Source of the DNA: Candidula unifasciata
Taxonomy: Eukaryota; Mollusca; Gastropoda; Stylommatophora; Geomitridae
Direction: 5' to 3'
Assembly (NCBI GenBank): GCA_905116865.2
Contig: CAJHNH020007712.1
Coordinates: 248,001 to 312,000, forward strand
Length of the DNA: 64,000 bases
This document shows, in pieces, positions 12,380-23,180 of the stretch. Made by a program: the position numbers and the translations under genes. How positions within the stretch are numbered: the first letter of the stretch is position 1; each line of letters opens with the position of its first letter. The notes under the pieces were generated by a model. It did not search any database. It was not told the DNA's origin and saw only the letters and a list, made by a program, of their open reading frames with translations.

Positions 12380-12720
12380 CTACTGTGTGATAGTTTTCTC
12401 TTCCTAGTGTGGGTTCTGTGGGCTCCTTTTGGAAAAATAGACCCCACTACTCCCAACAAAGTATAAGTTAAAAGTTGAAGTCGAGAGGATTGACTTCACT
12501 GCACCGCGTTTTATCCCATATGGCTCGGTGTCTCTCTCAGCAGAATGGCTAACCACCTGCCGAAAGTACCCTGCAGAGCATGAACTCCGTAGCTCTAGCA
12601 ATGATCCCTATGATCTCCGTTAAAAACTGCACTTGTGAACTGAAGGGCGTAGCCGTGGAACGAACCCACGACCTTCAGAGCACGAGGCAAACAACTTGAC
12701 CACATTGCCAAAGCATACAG
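12380..12720 (-). mobile_element. SINE family D, preceded by a family F head
   Basis: The minus-strand head at the right side has ggcaatgtggtcaagttg (A box) and gaaggtcgtgggttcgttcc (B box). The body matches 49705-49900 and 29150-29385. The part 12408-12470 resembles the family F head (gtgggttctgtgggctcc). Confidence 0.75.
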
Positions 12721-12739
12721 TAAGAAGCAACTAATTAAG

Positions 12740-13235
12740 AATTTGCTAAAATTGATGCGTTGGGCCAAAAGGTGCAGATATCGCACCCTAGTTGTCAACC
12801 ACAACGAAACATGCAAATCTCTTGCATAAGGGTTAACAAAGAAAACAGAGTAATAGTTTCCTGTCATACACAGAGTCTGCAATTCTAAAAGCTCACACAC
12901 AAAAAATGTCTATTTATCTGAACATGCAATCAAAACATTTTTGTTTTTTAATTACAAGGTACCATTGATGCCTACTTATAAAAAAAACGAATCAGCAATT
13001 TTTATAAGAGTTATTGTTCACTTTGGAAATCTAATGTGACAGCTGCTGACTTTTACAGCCTTCTAGTAGGGAAAAATCTCAAACTGCATCACTCATCAAC
13101 ATCATGTGCCATACTTAACAGTACAGGTAATCACGTTTCTCGACAACTTCTAACAATGGCCTACAACCAAAAAATGCCACTTGATGTGATCTGTTTTCTA
13201 CAAAACTAGGATATTTCATATGAAATGGAAGTAAA
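12740..13235. other. Intergenic, one copy of a short dispersed repeat
   Basis: gttgggccaaaaggtgcagatatcgcac near 12758 recurs, diverged, near 28030 and 50567. Nothing else recognised. Confidence 0.45.
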
Positions 13236-13445
13236 GAATGCCTTACCATACCAGGCTTACACCTGAAGAGGAGAAAGAGGCAGAGCACGAGGTAGACCAA
13301 GAGCTACATGAAACAATAAGAGTAACTCTATACCAGTATGAGGCCTCTATGATCGAGGCAGCCACAGAAGCAAGAAGCAGGACCTCGGTATCTCCATCAA
13401 CACCAGAAGCGGTAAATGAGGAAGTGAAGAAGAAGTCTGGATAGA
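13235..13445 (+). mobile_element. LINE tail
   Basis: One frame is open and reads TPEEEKEAEHEVDQELHETI; the neighbouring frame reads RGRARGRPRATW, the expected RGRPR motif of a LINE ORF2 end. A related tail on the minus strand lies at 35225-35400. The open frame is therefore likely spurious. Confidence 0.6.
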
Positions 13446-13449
13446 TTCC

Positions 13450-14045
13450 ATCTTTTGCTCTTCACTTATTCTTATGGATTTACCCCCCCCCCCCCCCCCC
13501 CAACAACGGACCTGACACCCAATCCACCAGAGCATATGCCTTTGATCAACCACTACACAATTAATGGCTATAAAAGAATAAAAGAAACAGACACAAACCA
13601 GTGTCTGTAACACTGGAGGACTGCTAAGATTGTGGCTGACAAAATATCAATGATTTATGTATTTGTGACAACCCATAGTGAACAATTTACATACATTGCT
13701 TGAGAAATGAAAAATTTTTGAGCTTTTGACAAGTAACAACAATTATGCAGCCGAAATAATGCCGGTGAACAATCTACAAATTCAGTTTTATCCAGAAATA
13801 GATATCAAACAATCACTTTGTCAACTCTGAATATTAACTTTTTACACAATACAAATAACAAGAATACAGACAATTTTGAGCATGAGTCACTACAAGCAAA
13901 GACTTGAGAAAACATGATTAACATAATATGACAAACGTCTATACACAAAAAACTTGTGAAAACATTGCTTCCAACACATCTTTCATAGTACGCAGCACTG
14001 TATTTAAGACAGAATCTGATTATTCTGTGAATAAAGGGGATACTA
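13450..14045. other. Intergenic with a C tract
   Basis: An 18-base poly-C run at about 13483-13500; otherwise AT-rich and unrecognised. Confidence 0.6.
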
Positions 14046-14049
14046 GGAG

Positions 14050-14245
14050 CCATCATCAAGCAGAAGCTAGACAATCGCATGTTGTCTCCGAAGAGTTCAA
14101 ATCCCTTTCGAGCCAAACTTTAATCAAAAATGACCTTGACTCCCTGGTTGATCCCACTTAAAATGGCTATTAGGTAAAGTCCTGGGAAGTAAAGGTGGGT
14201 GACTGATGGAATAGTGACCAGATCACCCATCACGCACTAAGTGCC
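14050..14245 (+). mobile_element. SINE family A
   Basis: tcaaatccctttcgagcc (decayed B box), aaaaatgaccttgactccct and gggaagtaaaggtgggtgac match family A. Confidence 0.65.
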
Positions 14246-14394
14246 AAATAGTGCATTTGACACTTCTGCGGTGCAAGTGGGGGGGCCTTGAGCCAGAGGA
14301 TTTAGGGCAAGTGCCATGGCCACGGACTATACAGGCTAGGATTTTATTTTGTTGGGCTAGGGGAAAACCGTTTACTGCGTACCCTTTACAGGAT

Positions 14395-14470
14395 GTTGCA
14401 GAACCAAACCCCGCATTTTGTGGAGACCACTTGTGATCTTACTAGGTAATTTTACATTCAGTAGTCGATC
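14395..14470 (-). mobile_element. SINE family B, 3' fragment
   Basis: ttgcagaacc, tactaggtaattttacattc and agtagtcgatcactac match the minus-strand copy at 44865-45060. Confidence 0.5.
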
Positions 14471-14471
14471 A

Positions 14472-14705
14472 CTACATTCTTTGGTCATGTGATGAGAATG
14501 AGAAAACTGGGGTACATCGTGACGGTAGGAAAGTTGGAGGGGAGGAGAGACAAAATGAGACTGAGAGAACAGATGCTGGACAGTTTAACATCATGGCATG
14601 GAAGTTCATCTGTGCCAAGAGTTGATTATAAGTACACGAGACAGAAGGTTGTGGATAGACAAGACTATCAACGCCACATGGCATGGACTTGAAGAAGAAG
14701 TATGT
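14472..14705 (+). mobile_element. LINE tail
   Basis: Reads MRMRKLGYIVTVGKLEGRR then REQMLDSLTSWHGSSS, the G(K/R)xEGRRxxxxxREQxLDSLxxWHG end of a non-LTR ORF2. The same family lies inverted at 19370-19640. Confidence 0.8.
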
Positions 14706-15140
14706 CACTGCCTCTGAACAGTCAGCTCTGGATACCACTGTTGGAATCAACACAAGGCCAAATATCCTACTACTGGGATTGAACCAGCCACCTCAGCATT
14801 ATGAAGTTACTGCTTCAGTAACTCACAGTTGTCCCCTTTGTCTCATTCTAGCTGAAGGATGTGTCATTGTTCTTTTACACCCACTTTATCCCCTCAATGC
14901 AGTACAGGACTCCAACCAAAACACACATAAGTCAACCTATTCTTTGCAATCATATGTAGCCCAACCCATTTCTGCATCGCAATTATGAAGCAGCAGTTAC
15001 TTAAGCCTTTCATCCAGTGAGCATCTTGAAAAATGACCTTTTCCAAATTTCATTAAAAAAAAACCCGCATGATTACAATTCTCTGAAGATCTTCTCTAAG
15101 AAACTAAAGGTAGAGAAGATGAAGCAGAAGAAGTCCTGAT
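14705..15140. other. Intergenic, possible SINE head
   Basis: ctactgggattgaaccagccacc near 14770 resembles a minus-strand B box, but no body was recognised. Confidence 0.35.
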
Positions 15141-15145
15141 CAGTT

Positions 15146-15442
15146 TTTTTTTTAAATTCAGGCCAAATATACATTTTAATTTTCCAACCACAAAAATATA
15201 TATTCATATGTAACAGAAACAATAAATACAAATGGAGCAAATGCTCTTCTTCATTCTGACCAGGAAATACATGGTTTTGTTAACAAAACCACCTTTTTTT
15301 AAAATTCAGGCCAAATATACATTTTAATTTTCCAACCACAAAAATATATGTTCATATGTAACACAAACAATAAATACAAATGGAGCAAATGCTCTTCTTC
15401 ATTCTGACCAGGAAATATATGGTTTTGTTTACAAAACCACCT
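15146..15442. repeat. 148-bp tandem duplication
   Basis: TTAAATTCAGGCCAAATATA starts at about 15152 and again at 15300; both copies end in acaaaaccacctt. Only a few differences. Confidence 0.9.
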
Positions 15443-15531
15443 TGAGTAAAGTGCTGTCATTATGACACCATATATATATACTCACAAACAGAAAGAAGCC
15501 ATTTTTTAGCCCAAAATAATATATCACATTT

Positions 15532-16711
15532 GGCTCTACTTGGAATAACGGTTCTAAATGAACTACGCAGAAAGTTAACCCCAAACAGAGCCTCATTACG
15601 TCCTGCCCTACAAACATTTAAAAGCTGTAACTCGGGAAATATAAGGATCGGAAAGTATCAGGAAAAGGGCAAAGTCTACTACTAACCGAAAATTAAATCC
15701 TTGATATGTGGAAATTGTGGTACACTAGTTGCAAATAGTGCGCGAATATCTGTAGCTACTTGGAATAACGGTTCTAAATGAACTACGCAGAAAGTTAACC
15801 CCAAACAGAGCCTCATTACGTCCTGCCCTACAAACATTTAAAAGCTGTAACTCGGGAAATATAAGGATCGGAAAGTATCAGGAAAAGGGCAAAGTCTACT
15901 ACTAACCGAAAATTAAATCCTTGATATGTGGAAATTGTGGTACACTAGTTGCAAATAGTGCGCGAATATCTGTTGTTTCTCGCTTTCCGCTATCGCAACT
16001 CAGCACGGCCTGTCCGCGATTCTCGTTTCCAGCGAGACGTGATCAGCTCTAATGCGCAGTTTAATGTGCGCGTATGTCGCCACCGACAACGTCAAACCAG
16101 CAGACGCTGCGATGGCGCTGGTACTTCCGACAAACGAAGTAGCTCCTGTAAATTGTTGACTTTTTTTTCTGGCGACTACAGTGCCACCTCTGAGAGTATC
16201 CCCCGCGCCGCTACGTGCGGCGCGGAAGGGGCTAAACTAGATGGCTAGGACACGAGCAAATACATTGGAGGAAGCTGCAGGAGCTGCGGTAGATGCTGCT
16301 CGTGAGTCCTAGCCATCTAGTTTAGCCCCTTCCGCGCCGCGCGTAGCGGCGCGGGGGATACTCTCGGAGGTGGCACTATAGTCGGTGAAAAGCGGTCCGC
16401 AATTTACATATAACTCGGGCCGTGCCGTACGATAGCGCTATCGGGAGTATTCTCGAGTGTTGGTAATTTTTGTGTGTCCCCAGTTAATCTTAGTTTTGGC
16501 GCCATGTAACCGCCGTGAAAAAATCCGTTGCGTTTTGCGATAATGTCATCCACAGTTAATCGTACTTTTGACACGGCTGAATCGCCGCAAAACAAATGCG
16601 CATTTTACATATGAGTGAGCCTCTGTGTGGGTTAACTGTCTGCGTTGCGAGGCTCTGTTTGGGGTTAACTTTCTGCGTAGTTCATTTAGAACAGTTATTC
16701 CAAGTAGAGCC
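15532..16711. mobile_element. Foldback/MITE-like DNA transposon with 8-bp target duplication
   Basis: The ends are inverted: the left begins GGCTCTACTTGGAATAACGG and the right end, reverse-complemented, begins GGCTCTACTTGGAATAACTG; the match runs about 64 bp with few differences. TCACATTT flanks both sides (15524-15531 and 16712-16719), an 8-bp duplication as in hAT-type elements. The left 220 bp is tandemly duplicated (15538 and 15758). The centre is a GC-rich hairpin (about 16149-16408). No transposase is encoded, so it is non-autonomous. Confidence 0.88.
16149..16408. repeat. Long GC-rich hairpin inside the foldback element
   Basis: Arms of about 110 bases: cacgagca at 16251 pairs with tgctcgtg at 16297, and the arms run outward through GATGGCTAGGAC, the GCGCCGC block and GTGCCACCTC. 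The loop is about 38 bases. Base composition is far above the AT-rich surroundings. Confidence 0.92.
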
Positions 16712-16869
16712 TCACATTTGTTTTCAGTAAATATAATTATACCCAGCACATCTACACACTATACAGTTGCAACAGCAACAGAGCTGTAATAAATAAAGTG
16801 TAGTGGCCACTGCCCAAAGATATCAGGCCAGCACACACAAAAACAACAACCCACACAAACCAATATCTC

Positions 16870-17480
16870 AGTCTTAACAGGGTGATAGGATTAAAAGTAA
16901 ATAAATCTGGGTCTTCATGAGTCCAAATAACAGCTATAGTTAACAGAAAGGACTAAGTAATAGGACAAGGTTGGTTAATGTAACAAATGGATGAAGTAAA
17001 AGGAATTAAATAAAGCAAATCTGTAAGAGTTAGGGAGTCACCGTGGCAGAGCGGCTGGATGCGCGCCGGGGATCGGAAGGTCGTGGGTTCGCTCCCTAGC
17101 AGAACCGGACTTTTCTTTAAAAATGACCTTGGCTCCCAGGTCGACCTAGCCTTGAGTGGGTACTGGGTGCAGTCTCGGAAAGTAGAGGCGGCCGGCGTGA
17201 TGCCGACCACATCACCCATCTTGTGCCGTTAGTCTATAAAATATAGATCTAGCCCTATATGCCTAAAGGCGTGGAAAAGGCTTCTTAACTTTTTTTTTAC
17301 TGTAAGAGTTACCAATGAACTAATAGCGAGTTCAGCTGACTGGTACTGACAGAATTAAAAGTAAATAAATATGGGTCTTCATGAGTTCAAATAACAGCTA
17401 TAGTAAACGGAAAGGACTAAATAATGGGACAAGGCTGGCTAATGTAACAACTGGATGAAGTAAATGAACAAATTGGCGAG
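16870..17480. repeat. Tandem duplication of about 180 bp split by a SINE
   Basis: taaaagtaaataaat-tgggtcttcatgag, caaataacagctatag and ggatgaagtaaa occur at 16892-17000 and again at 17355-17463; the added distance is the SINE at 17033-17299. Confidence 0.8.
17033..17299 (+). mobile_element. SINE family A, best-preserved copy, with target duplication
   Basis: tRNA-like head with A box gtggcagagcggctgg and B box gtcgtgggttcgctccc (pol III promoter), then the family body (ggctcccaggtcgacctagc, ggcggccggcgtgatgc) and a T-rich tail. CTGTAAGAGTTA flanks both sides exactly (17021-17032 and 17300-17311). Confidence 0.93.
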
Positions 17481-18760
17481 TTAAGTTGACTGGCACTCAA
17501 TGTGTTAAAGTGATAGATTCCGGCTTTTTCTCCCCTTCAATGGGCATCTAATGTATTCTCTTCTGGGAATTAAAGAGCAACACACTCACACTTGAATGTC
17601 AATGTCAACATTTACTACATCCATCGCTAACTTTGCTTCATCATTAACAAAATTTTTTTTTAAAATGGAAGAGTACAAAGTATACACCAGCTTAACAAGA
17701 CTGAAAAACCCATTATTTAGAGTGGTCCAGATAAGGAAAACACACTTTATATTATTCTGTCATTTATTATTATTTAATTGTATCTGTTGAAATTACATTT
17801 GAACATGTAATGTAAGCATGTGTAAGACAGTGTGAGCGGGTGTTATGTCTCGTTTTTCATTGTCCTGCTGATGAAAGCTGATTGCTGCATCGTTCTTTGT
17901 GCTGTGTAACACAATGTCAGAGTTTTCTTCACGCTGTCTCATAAAATACTATTTAAAAAGTAGAGAGAATAAAAATAATACACATGTGATTTATATAAGA
18001 AATATGCGAGTTTGTGAGGAAGGACAAACATGCTTTGAATTGGCAGCCGTGTTACGGCAACAATTTATAAATATGCCACTCACTTTGTAGCAAATATTTA
18101 AACTATTGCTGAACTCTTTCAGTACCTCGTAACTCACAGTACATCAATAGTTAGCCCAAAGACACTATTCATTTCTGACTATTCGCTTATCATAGAGTGT
18201 TGTTATATTAATTCATTAATCTGAACTGCCAGTTTACCTTCTGATAATATCACAATTTTAGTTGGACTCAAACATTAGATACTATAAAACAGAACTTCTC
18301 AGGATATAAGATATAAAAGCAATGAAAGGCTAGTACTGAATTAGTTAAATCCAAGTTGTCAATGTGAACTTGTGCATTCCTGCTACAAAAATATATTTGT
18401 ATTGTCTTTATTTGAAGCATGTGTTTAACTTGTGGACTTCATATCAGGTAATTGTATTCTGCTATACATTAACAAGTATAAGTTGAACTTTGTATTGCAA
18501 GAATGCTCTTATATGTATTGCTTCTGTTCTTCTTTCAACATTCACATAGAAACTACCATTTTCATACTGACAAGGGAAGCATTATTTATGGTAGAAGTAA
18601 TATTTTTGACTTTGTAATAAATTTTGACATTCAATACTGGCAATTTCTTTATACGATATATTCTTTGAGCAGAATTTCATTTACTCATCTTAATACATAT
18701 GCAAACAGTTTCACCACACAGGTGATAGAAGCATAATTTATACATGATAACTTTGAAAGC
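17480..18760. other. Intergenic, AT-rich, nothing recognised
   Basis: Several short open frames exist by chance in AT-rich DNA. A TTAA-type MITE end-like motif (gaactctttcagtacc) occurs at 18111. Confidence 0.5.
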
Positions 18761-20450
18761 ACATGCACAGAGAGGGGGAAAAGTTGGGGGGGGGGGGGGG
18801 GGGGGGGGAAGGAAGAGCCTCTTTTTGTCACAGATATTTGCTAAATATACCTAATGGACACATAATGGATTGATAAAGAACAAACTAACTACTATTTTCA
18901 TATACTTTTGGCCAAAAGTAGAAGGCAGTCTGGCCGGATGCTGTCGGGATGTGCAGAAAAAGATGTCATGTATAAATCATAGGGGGGAGGAGGAAAAGGG
19001 GGGGGGGGGGGGGGGGTAGTACATTAATGGAATGAGCTAATATAACAACAAACACAGAAAAATGTCTGTGGCAGCATGGTGTTACATCAATGTCTTGGAC
19101 AGAACCTTCGTTGCACATCCAGACAGCATGTATCTACCAGTAGATCACCTACTGGTTCTTTCGCAGAACAGTCATTAATTCCAACGAAAATGGTGGTTAA
19201 CATTCTACAACAATCCGTCATATATTCATTATATATTATATACGTGTAGCACATGTCTATGCCTAAATGGTGTGTGCTACATTAATGACTAGACCAGTAT
19301 CTTTCATGACAGCAAATATCTACTGGCATATCAACTTGTTTTTGGCCAAAGAGGTTTTCTTCTACTTCCCAAAGTCCATACCATGTGACATTGGTAGTCA
19401 TGTCTTATCCACAACCTTCTGTCTCGTGTGCTTTCAATCAACTCTGACACAGATGATCTTCCATGCCATGATGTCAAGCCTTCCAGCATCTGTTCTCTCG
19501 GTCTCCTTCTGCCTTTCCTCCCCTCCAACTTTCCTAGCATCATATGTACTCCAGTTTTTTTCTTCTCATCACATGACCAATGAATGTAGATTGTCTCTTT
19601 CTGATGTGGGCAATCAGTTCTTTTCATGAGTCAGTTTCTTTCAAGAAGTCTTCATTACTTTTTTAAAAATCTGTCTAGGGTATTCCAATCATTTGTCTAG
19701 AAAGTTAACTTATTCTTTATCATTACATCATGTATTCATTATTTATGTTTAGCGGGGGAGAAAACAGGTGGGAAAAGGGGGGGGGGAATTAATAAGCATG
19801 AGCTAATAATATAACAGCTGAAGCAGAAGAATACAAGGTAGCAAGTGTCTGTGACAAAATAGTACTATTTTAAAGCAGCAGTTCTCATGAAGCCCTCTTA
19901 GAATCAATTTCTTTGGCATAGCCCTTTAGCCACTATTTTAAAATTTCTTAAGCTTTAATGTGTTTCAATGTTAATTTTTCTGGAGCAGCCGCGGAGCCCC
20001 TGGGAAGTGCACAAGGAGCCCGCTGAGCACCGGTTGTGAACTGCTGCATTAATGACAAGGACAGGACTTTTACATCTTTCTATGAGTGCGGATCAATACA
20101 CTTTCTGTTACTGGATTAATCCAGAAAGCATATATCTTTAAGCAGATTACCCTTTAGTTTTTGGCCAATGAATTGTCAATGAATCCTTCAAAAATGATAA
20201 TTAACTCATTCTGCTAAATTCATCATGTGTTACTGGTAGCAAATGTCTATTGCAGGATAAAAGGGGGAGGGGGTGTGGGGGTAAGCAGGTGTTTGCATTA
20301 ATGAACATGGACTAATACAACTAGCAGAAGAATGCATGGAAGCAAATGTCTGTGACAGAAGGGTGTTTTTTATTTTAACAATGACTAGAAAAGAATGGGT
20401 TAATATACAAAATGTCTAGGACAGGAGGAATTTAGCAAGATTGCCAGGTG
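18760..20450. repeat. Degenerate tandem repeat, about 500-bp unit with G tracts
   Basis: Three or four divergent units, each with a poly-G tract (18786, 18996, 19778, 20265), then acattaatg-a-atgagctaat and aatgtctgtgaca, and ttttggccaa farther on. The G tracts are 10-23 bases long. A LINE tail interrupts one unit (19370-19640). Confidence 0.75.
19370..19640 (-). mobile_element. LINE tail
   Basis: The minus strand reads KLEGRKGRRRPREQMLEGLT then SWHGRSSVSELIESTRDR, the same ORF2 end as at 14472-14705 but better kept. Confidence 0.85.
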
Positions 20451-20819
20451 AGTTATTTGACCATCCTGTTGTTATTTGCTTGGGCCTTGGGTGTAATCAT
20501 GAAAAGAGAAACATAAACAAAACTAGAAACTGTTGAATAACAGAAAATGAGAACTTACCAGAGATTCTTGTTCGTAAAAACAATTTAGCATATGATTTAA
20601 ATGTGGGAATAGAAACAAAATATATTAAGTTGAAAATAGCTGTTTATCACTGTTTTCATAAATAAACTGAAATTAAATTAAGAGAATATTTAATAGAATG
20701 GAATGATGTAGAGGATATACAATTTTATTTTTGAAATTTAATGTAACAGTTGACTAAAACTACAAAAGATATTCAACTATTTGATGGCCTGGATGATATA
20801 AAACAAACTACTATTCGAA

Positions 20820-21817
20820 ACAGAAACAAAGCTAGTGTGAAGTAAAAGTTTACTGTAAGAAATAGAAACATGGCTTGAATGATATGAAACAAATCGCTAA
20901 CAGAAATAGAAACATGGCTTGAATGATTTGAAACAAATTACTATTAGAAACAGAAACATGGCTCGGATGATATGAAACATATTACTGTTAGAAACAGAAA
21001 CATAGCTTGGATGATACGAAACAAATTACTATTAGAAACAGAAACATGGCTTGGATGAAATGAAACATATTACTATTAGAAACAGAAACATAGCTTGGAT
21101 TATATGAAACATATTACAATTAGAAACAGAAACATGGCTAGGACAAAACTAGAAACTGTTGAATAACAGAAAATGAGAACTTACCAGAGATTCTTGTTCG
21201 TAAAAACAACATGAAACATATTACTATTAGAAACAGAAACATGGCTTGGATGACATGAAACACATTACTATTAGAAACAGAAACATGGCTTGGATAATAT
21301 GATACAAATTACTATTAGAAACAGAAACATGACTTGGATTATATGAAACATATTCTTATTAGAAACAGAAACATAGCTTGGATGACATGAAACAAATTAC
21401 TATTAGAAACAGAAACATGGCTTGGATGACATGAAGCAAATTACTATTAGAAACAGAAACATGGCTTGGATGACATGAAACAAATTACTATTAGAAACAG
21501 AAACATAGCTTGGATGACATGAAACAAATTACTATTAGAAACAGAAACATGGCTTGGATGAAATGAAACACATTACTATTAGAAACAGAAACATGGCTTG
21601 GATGACATGAAACAAATTATTATTAGAAACAGAAACATGGCTTGGATGACATGAAACAAATTACTATTAGAAACAGAAACATGGCTTGGATGACATGAAA
21701 AAAATTATTATTAGAAACAGAAACATGGCTTGGATGACATGAAACAAATTACTATTAGAAACAGAAACATGGCTTGGATGACATGAAACAAATTATTATT
21801 AGAAACAGAAACATGTA
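20820..21817. repeat. 44-bp satellite, about 20 units
   Basis: The unit has AGAAACAGAAACATGGCTTG, GATGACATGAAACAAATT and ACTATT. A 66-bp piece of the left flank (20517-20582, starting acaaaactagaaactgttg) is present again inside the array at 21143-21209. The array resumes briefly at 22105-22160 after a SINE. Confidence 0.92.
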
Positions 21818-22103
21818 AAAGTAAAGGAGCCTTTTACACACCTTCAGGTGAACTGGGCATACAGAGATAGATCTACACCTATATTTTATAGACCAATCAG
21901 CATTTGGTGGGTAATGAAGTCAGCATCATGCGGACTGCCTTTACTTTCCATGACTTTACCTGGTACCCATCTAAGGTTGGATCAATTTTGGGAGCTACGA
22001 TCATTTTTTTTTTAAAAGCCCACTACCGTTTATATTTGCACCCAGGACTTTTGGATCTGCAGGCAAGCATCTTGCCGCCACATCATGGCCGCTTCCATGA
22101 CAT
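21818..22103 (-). mobile_element. SINE family A inserted in the 44-bp satellite
   Basis: Starts TAAAAGTAAAGGAGCC (tail side), has ggtcagcat... body features in the minus sense and ends at a decayed head (gcaagcatcttgccgcc). AAACATG is found at both junctions, a likely target duplication. Confidence 0.8.
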
Positions 22104-22164
22104 ATAAACATGGCCTGGATGACATGAAACAAAACACAGAACAGAAACATGGATTAGATATTTT

Positions 22165-22860
22165 TTAACAAATCAGAGAAGGAATTGTTTTTGCTGACTA
22201 CTACGAGATAAAAATTAGTGAACACCACAAAAGGGAAGAAAAAAACAACAGAAGTATTTTGGCGCCCTTCATCCTGAAGATCATGGATCTTCATTATACG
22301 CATGAATATTAGAGATTCTCAAAGTAATGTATTCTTAATGGACATGAGGTTTTTTCCTGTATACAGCATAATATTTGCTCTCTCTTTCTGTCTTTTTAAG
22401 GAACTTAAAAAAAGGTATGGGTCACTTATAAAAATTATTTTTCCTTTTATTTCACAGAAATGTTGGGTTTTAAATAAGTTTGTAAAAAACAACTCACAAA
22501 TAACTAGGATAACAAATAGAAAAAAAAAAAAAAAAAAGCTAGTCCCATAGTATCTACTTCTAAGACAAATGTTATTGAGAGACTTTAAAAGTGCCTTGGA
22601 CTCTATCCATAACAAAAATATTGCACATGACAGAATGGAATAGAGAACCAGACTGACAGCGCTATATGACACATAACAGCATGGCAGGATGATGACAGCT
22701 GCTACAGTCACTGAGGTGTGAGGTATTTGGCTAGCATATTCTAGACCACAGAATAGTGAATGGCCTGTTACCCTTCCTTGACATGTTGTTCCCACATACA
22801 GTCCACAGAAAATTCTAATCAACTTACAGCACATTTGCCTATGTCAGTGTATTAGGAAAT
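22165..22860. other. Intergenic, nothing recognised
   Basis: AT-rich with a poly-A run at 22520; no gene or repeat family identified. Confidence 0.5.
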
Positions 22861-22861
22861 T

Positions 22862-23180
22862 AAAAGGCAGATAGACTGGTTGGTTCTGCACAACTTGGTG
22901 GTGAACTGATGCATGACAAGCTAGATGTTGTCAGGGCCCTTTGGGGGTGAGTGAACAGTGCTGAACCACAGATGGATCATCAAGGTCTGAAGAGAATGGT
23001 GCTGCAAGGAGTGAACAGATCTTGTCGATGATCAGCACTCAAGGCAAAGGTGAGATAGATATACAAGTAGACTGTTACTGGTACCACTGGAACTGAAACT
23101 CTGCCCTTGCTGCTGAAGATAGGGATGGAATTCTTATGGGAATATCCTCAGTGCTATGATGTTGATTCTCAATTAAACAT
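22862..23180 (+). mobile_element. RNase H LINE, 3' fragment
   Basis: Aligns to 44080-44390 from gcagatagactggttggttc (D-R-L-A-G-S region) to gctatgatgttgattctcaat. Frameshifted and with stops. Confidence 0.75.

Noticed and set aside
13238..13444. Acidic 68-codon open frame
   Set aside because: The neighbouring frame carries the LINE motif RGRPR and a related LINE tail exists at 35225-35400.
17033..17110. True tRNA gene
   Set aside because: The A and B boxes are present, but the head continues into a SINE body with target duplications.
20820..21817. CRISPR-like array of 44-bp repeats
   Set aside because: Head-to-tail satellite without spacers.
22319..22834. 171-codon minus-strand open frame
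   Set aside because: Low-complexity hydrophobic reading of AT-rich DNA with a poly-T run inside; no family features or splice partners.
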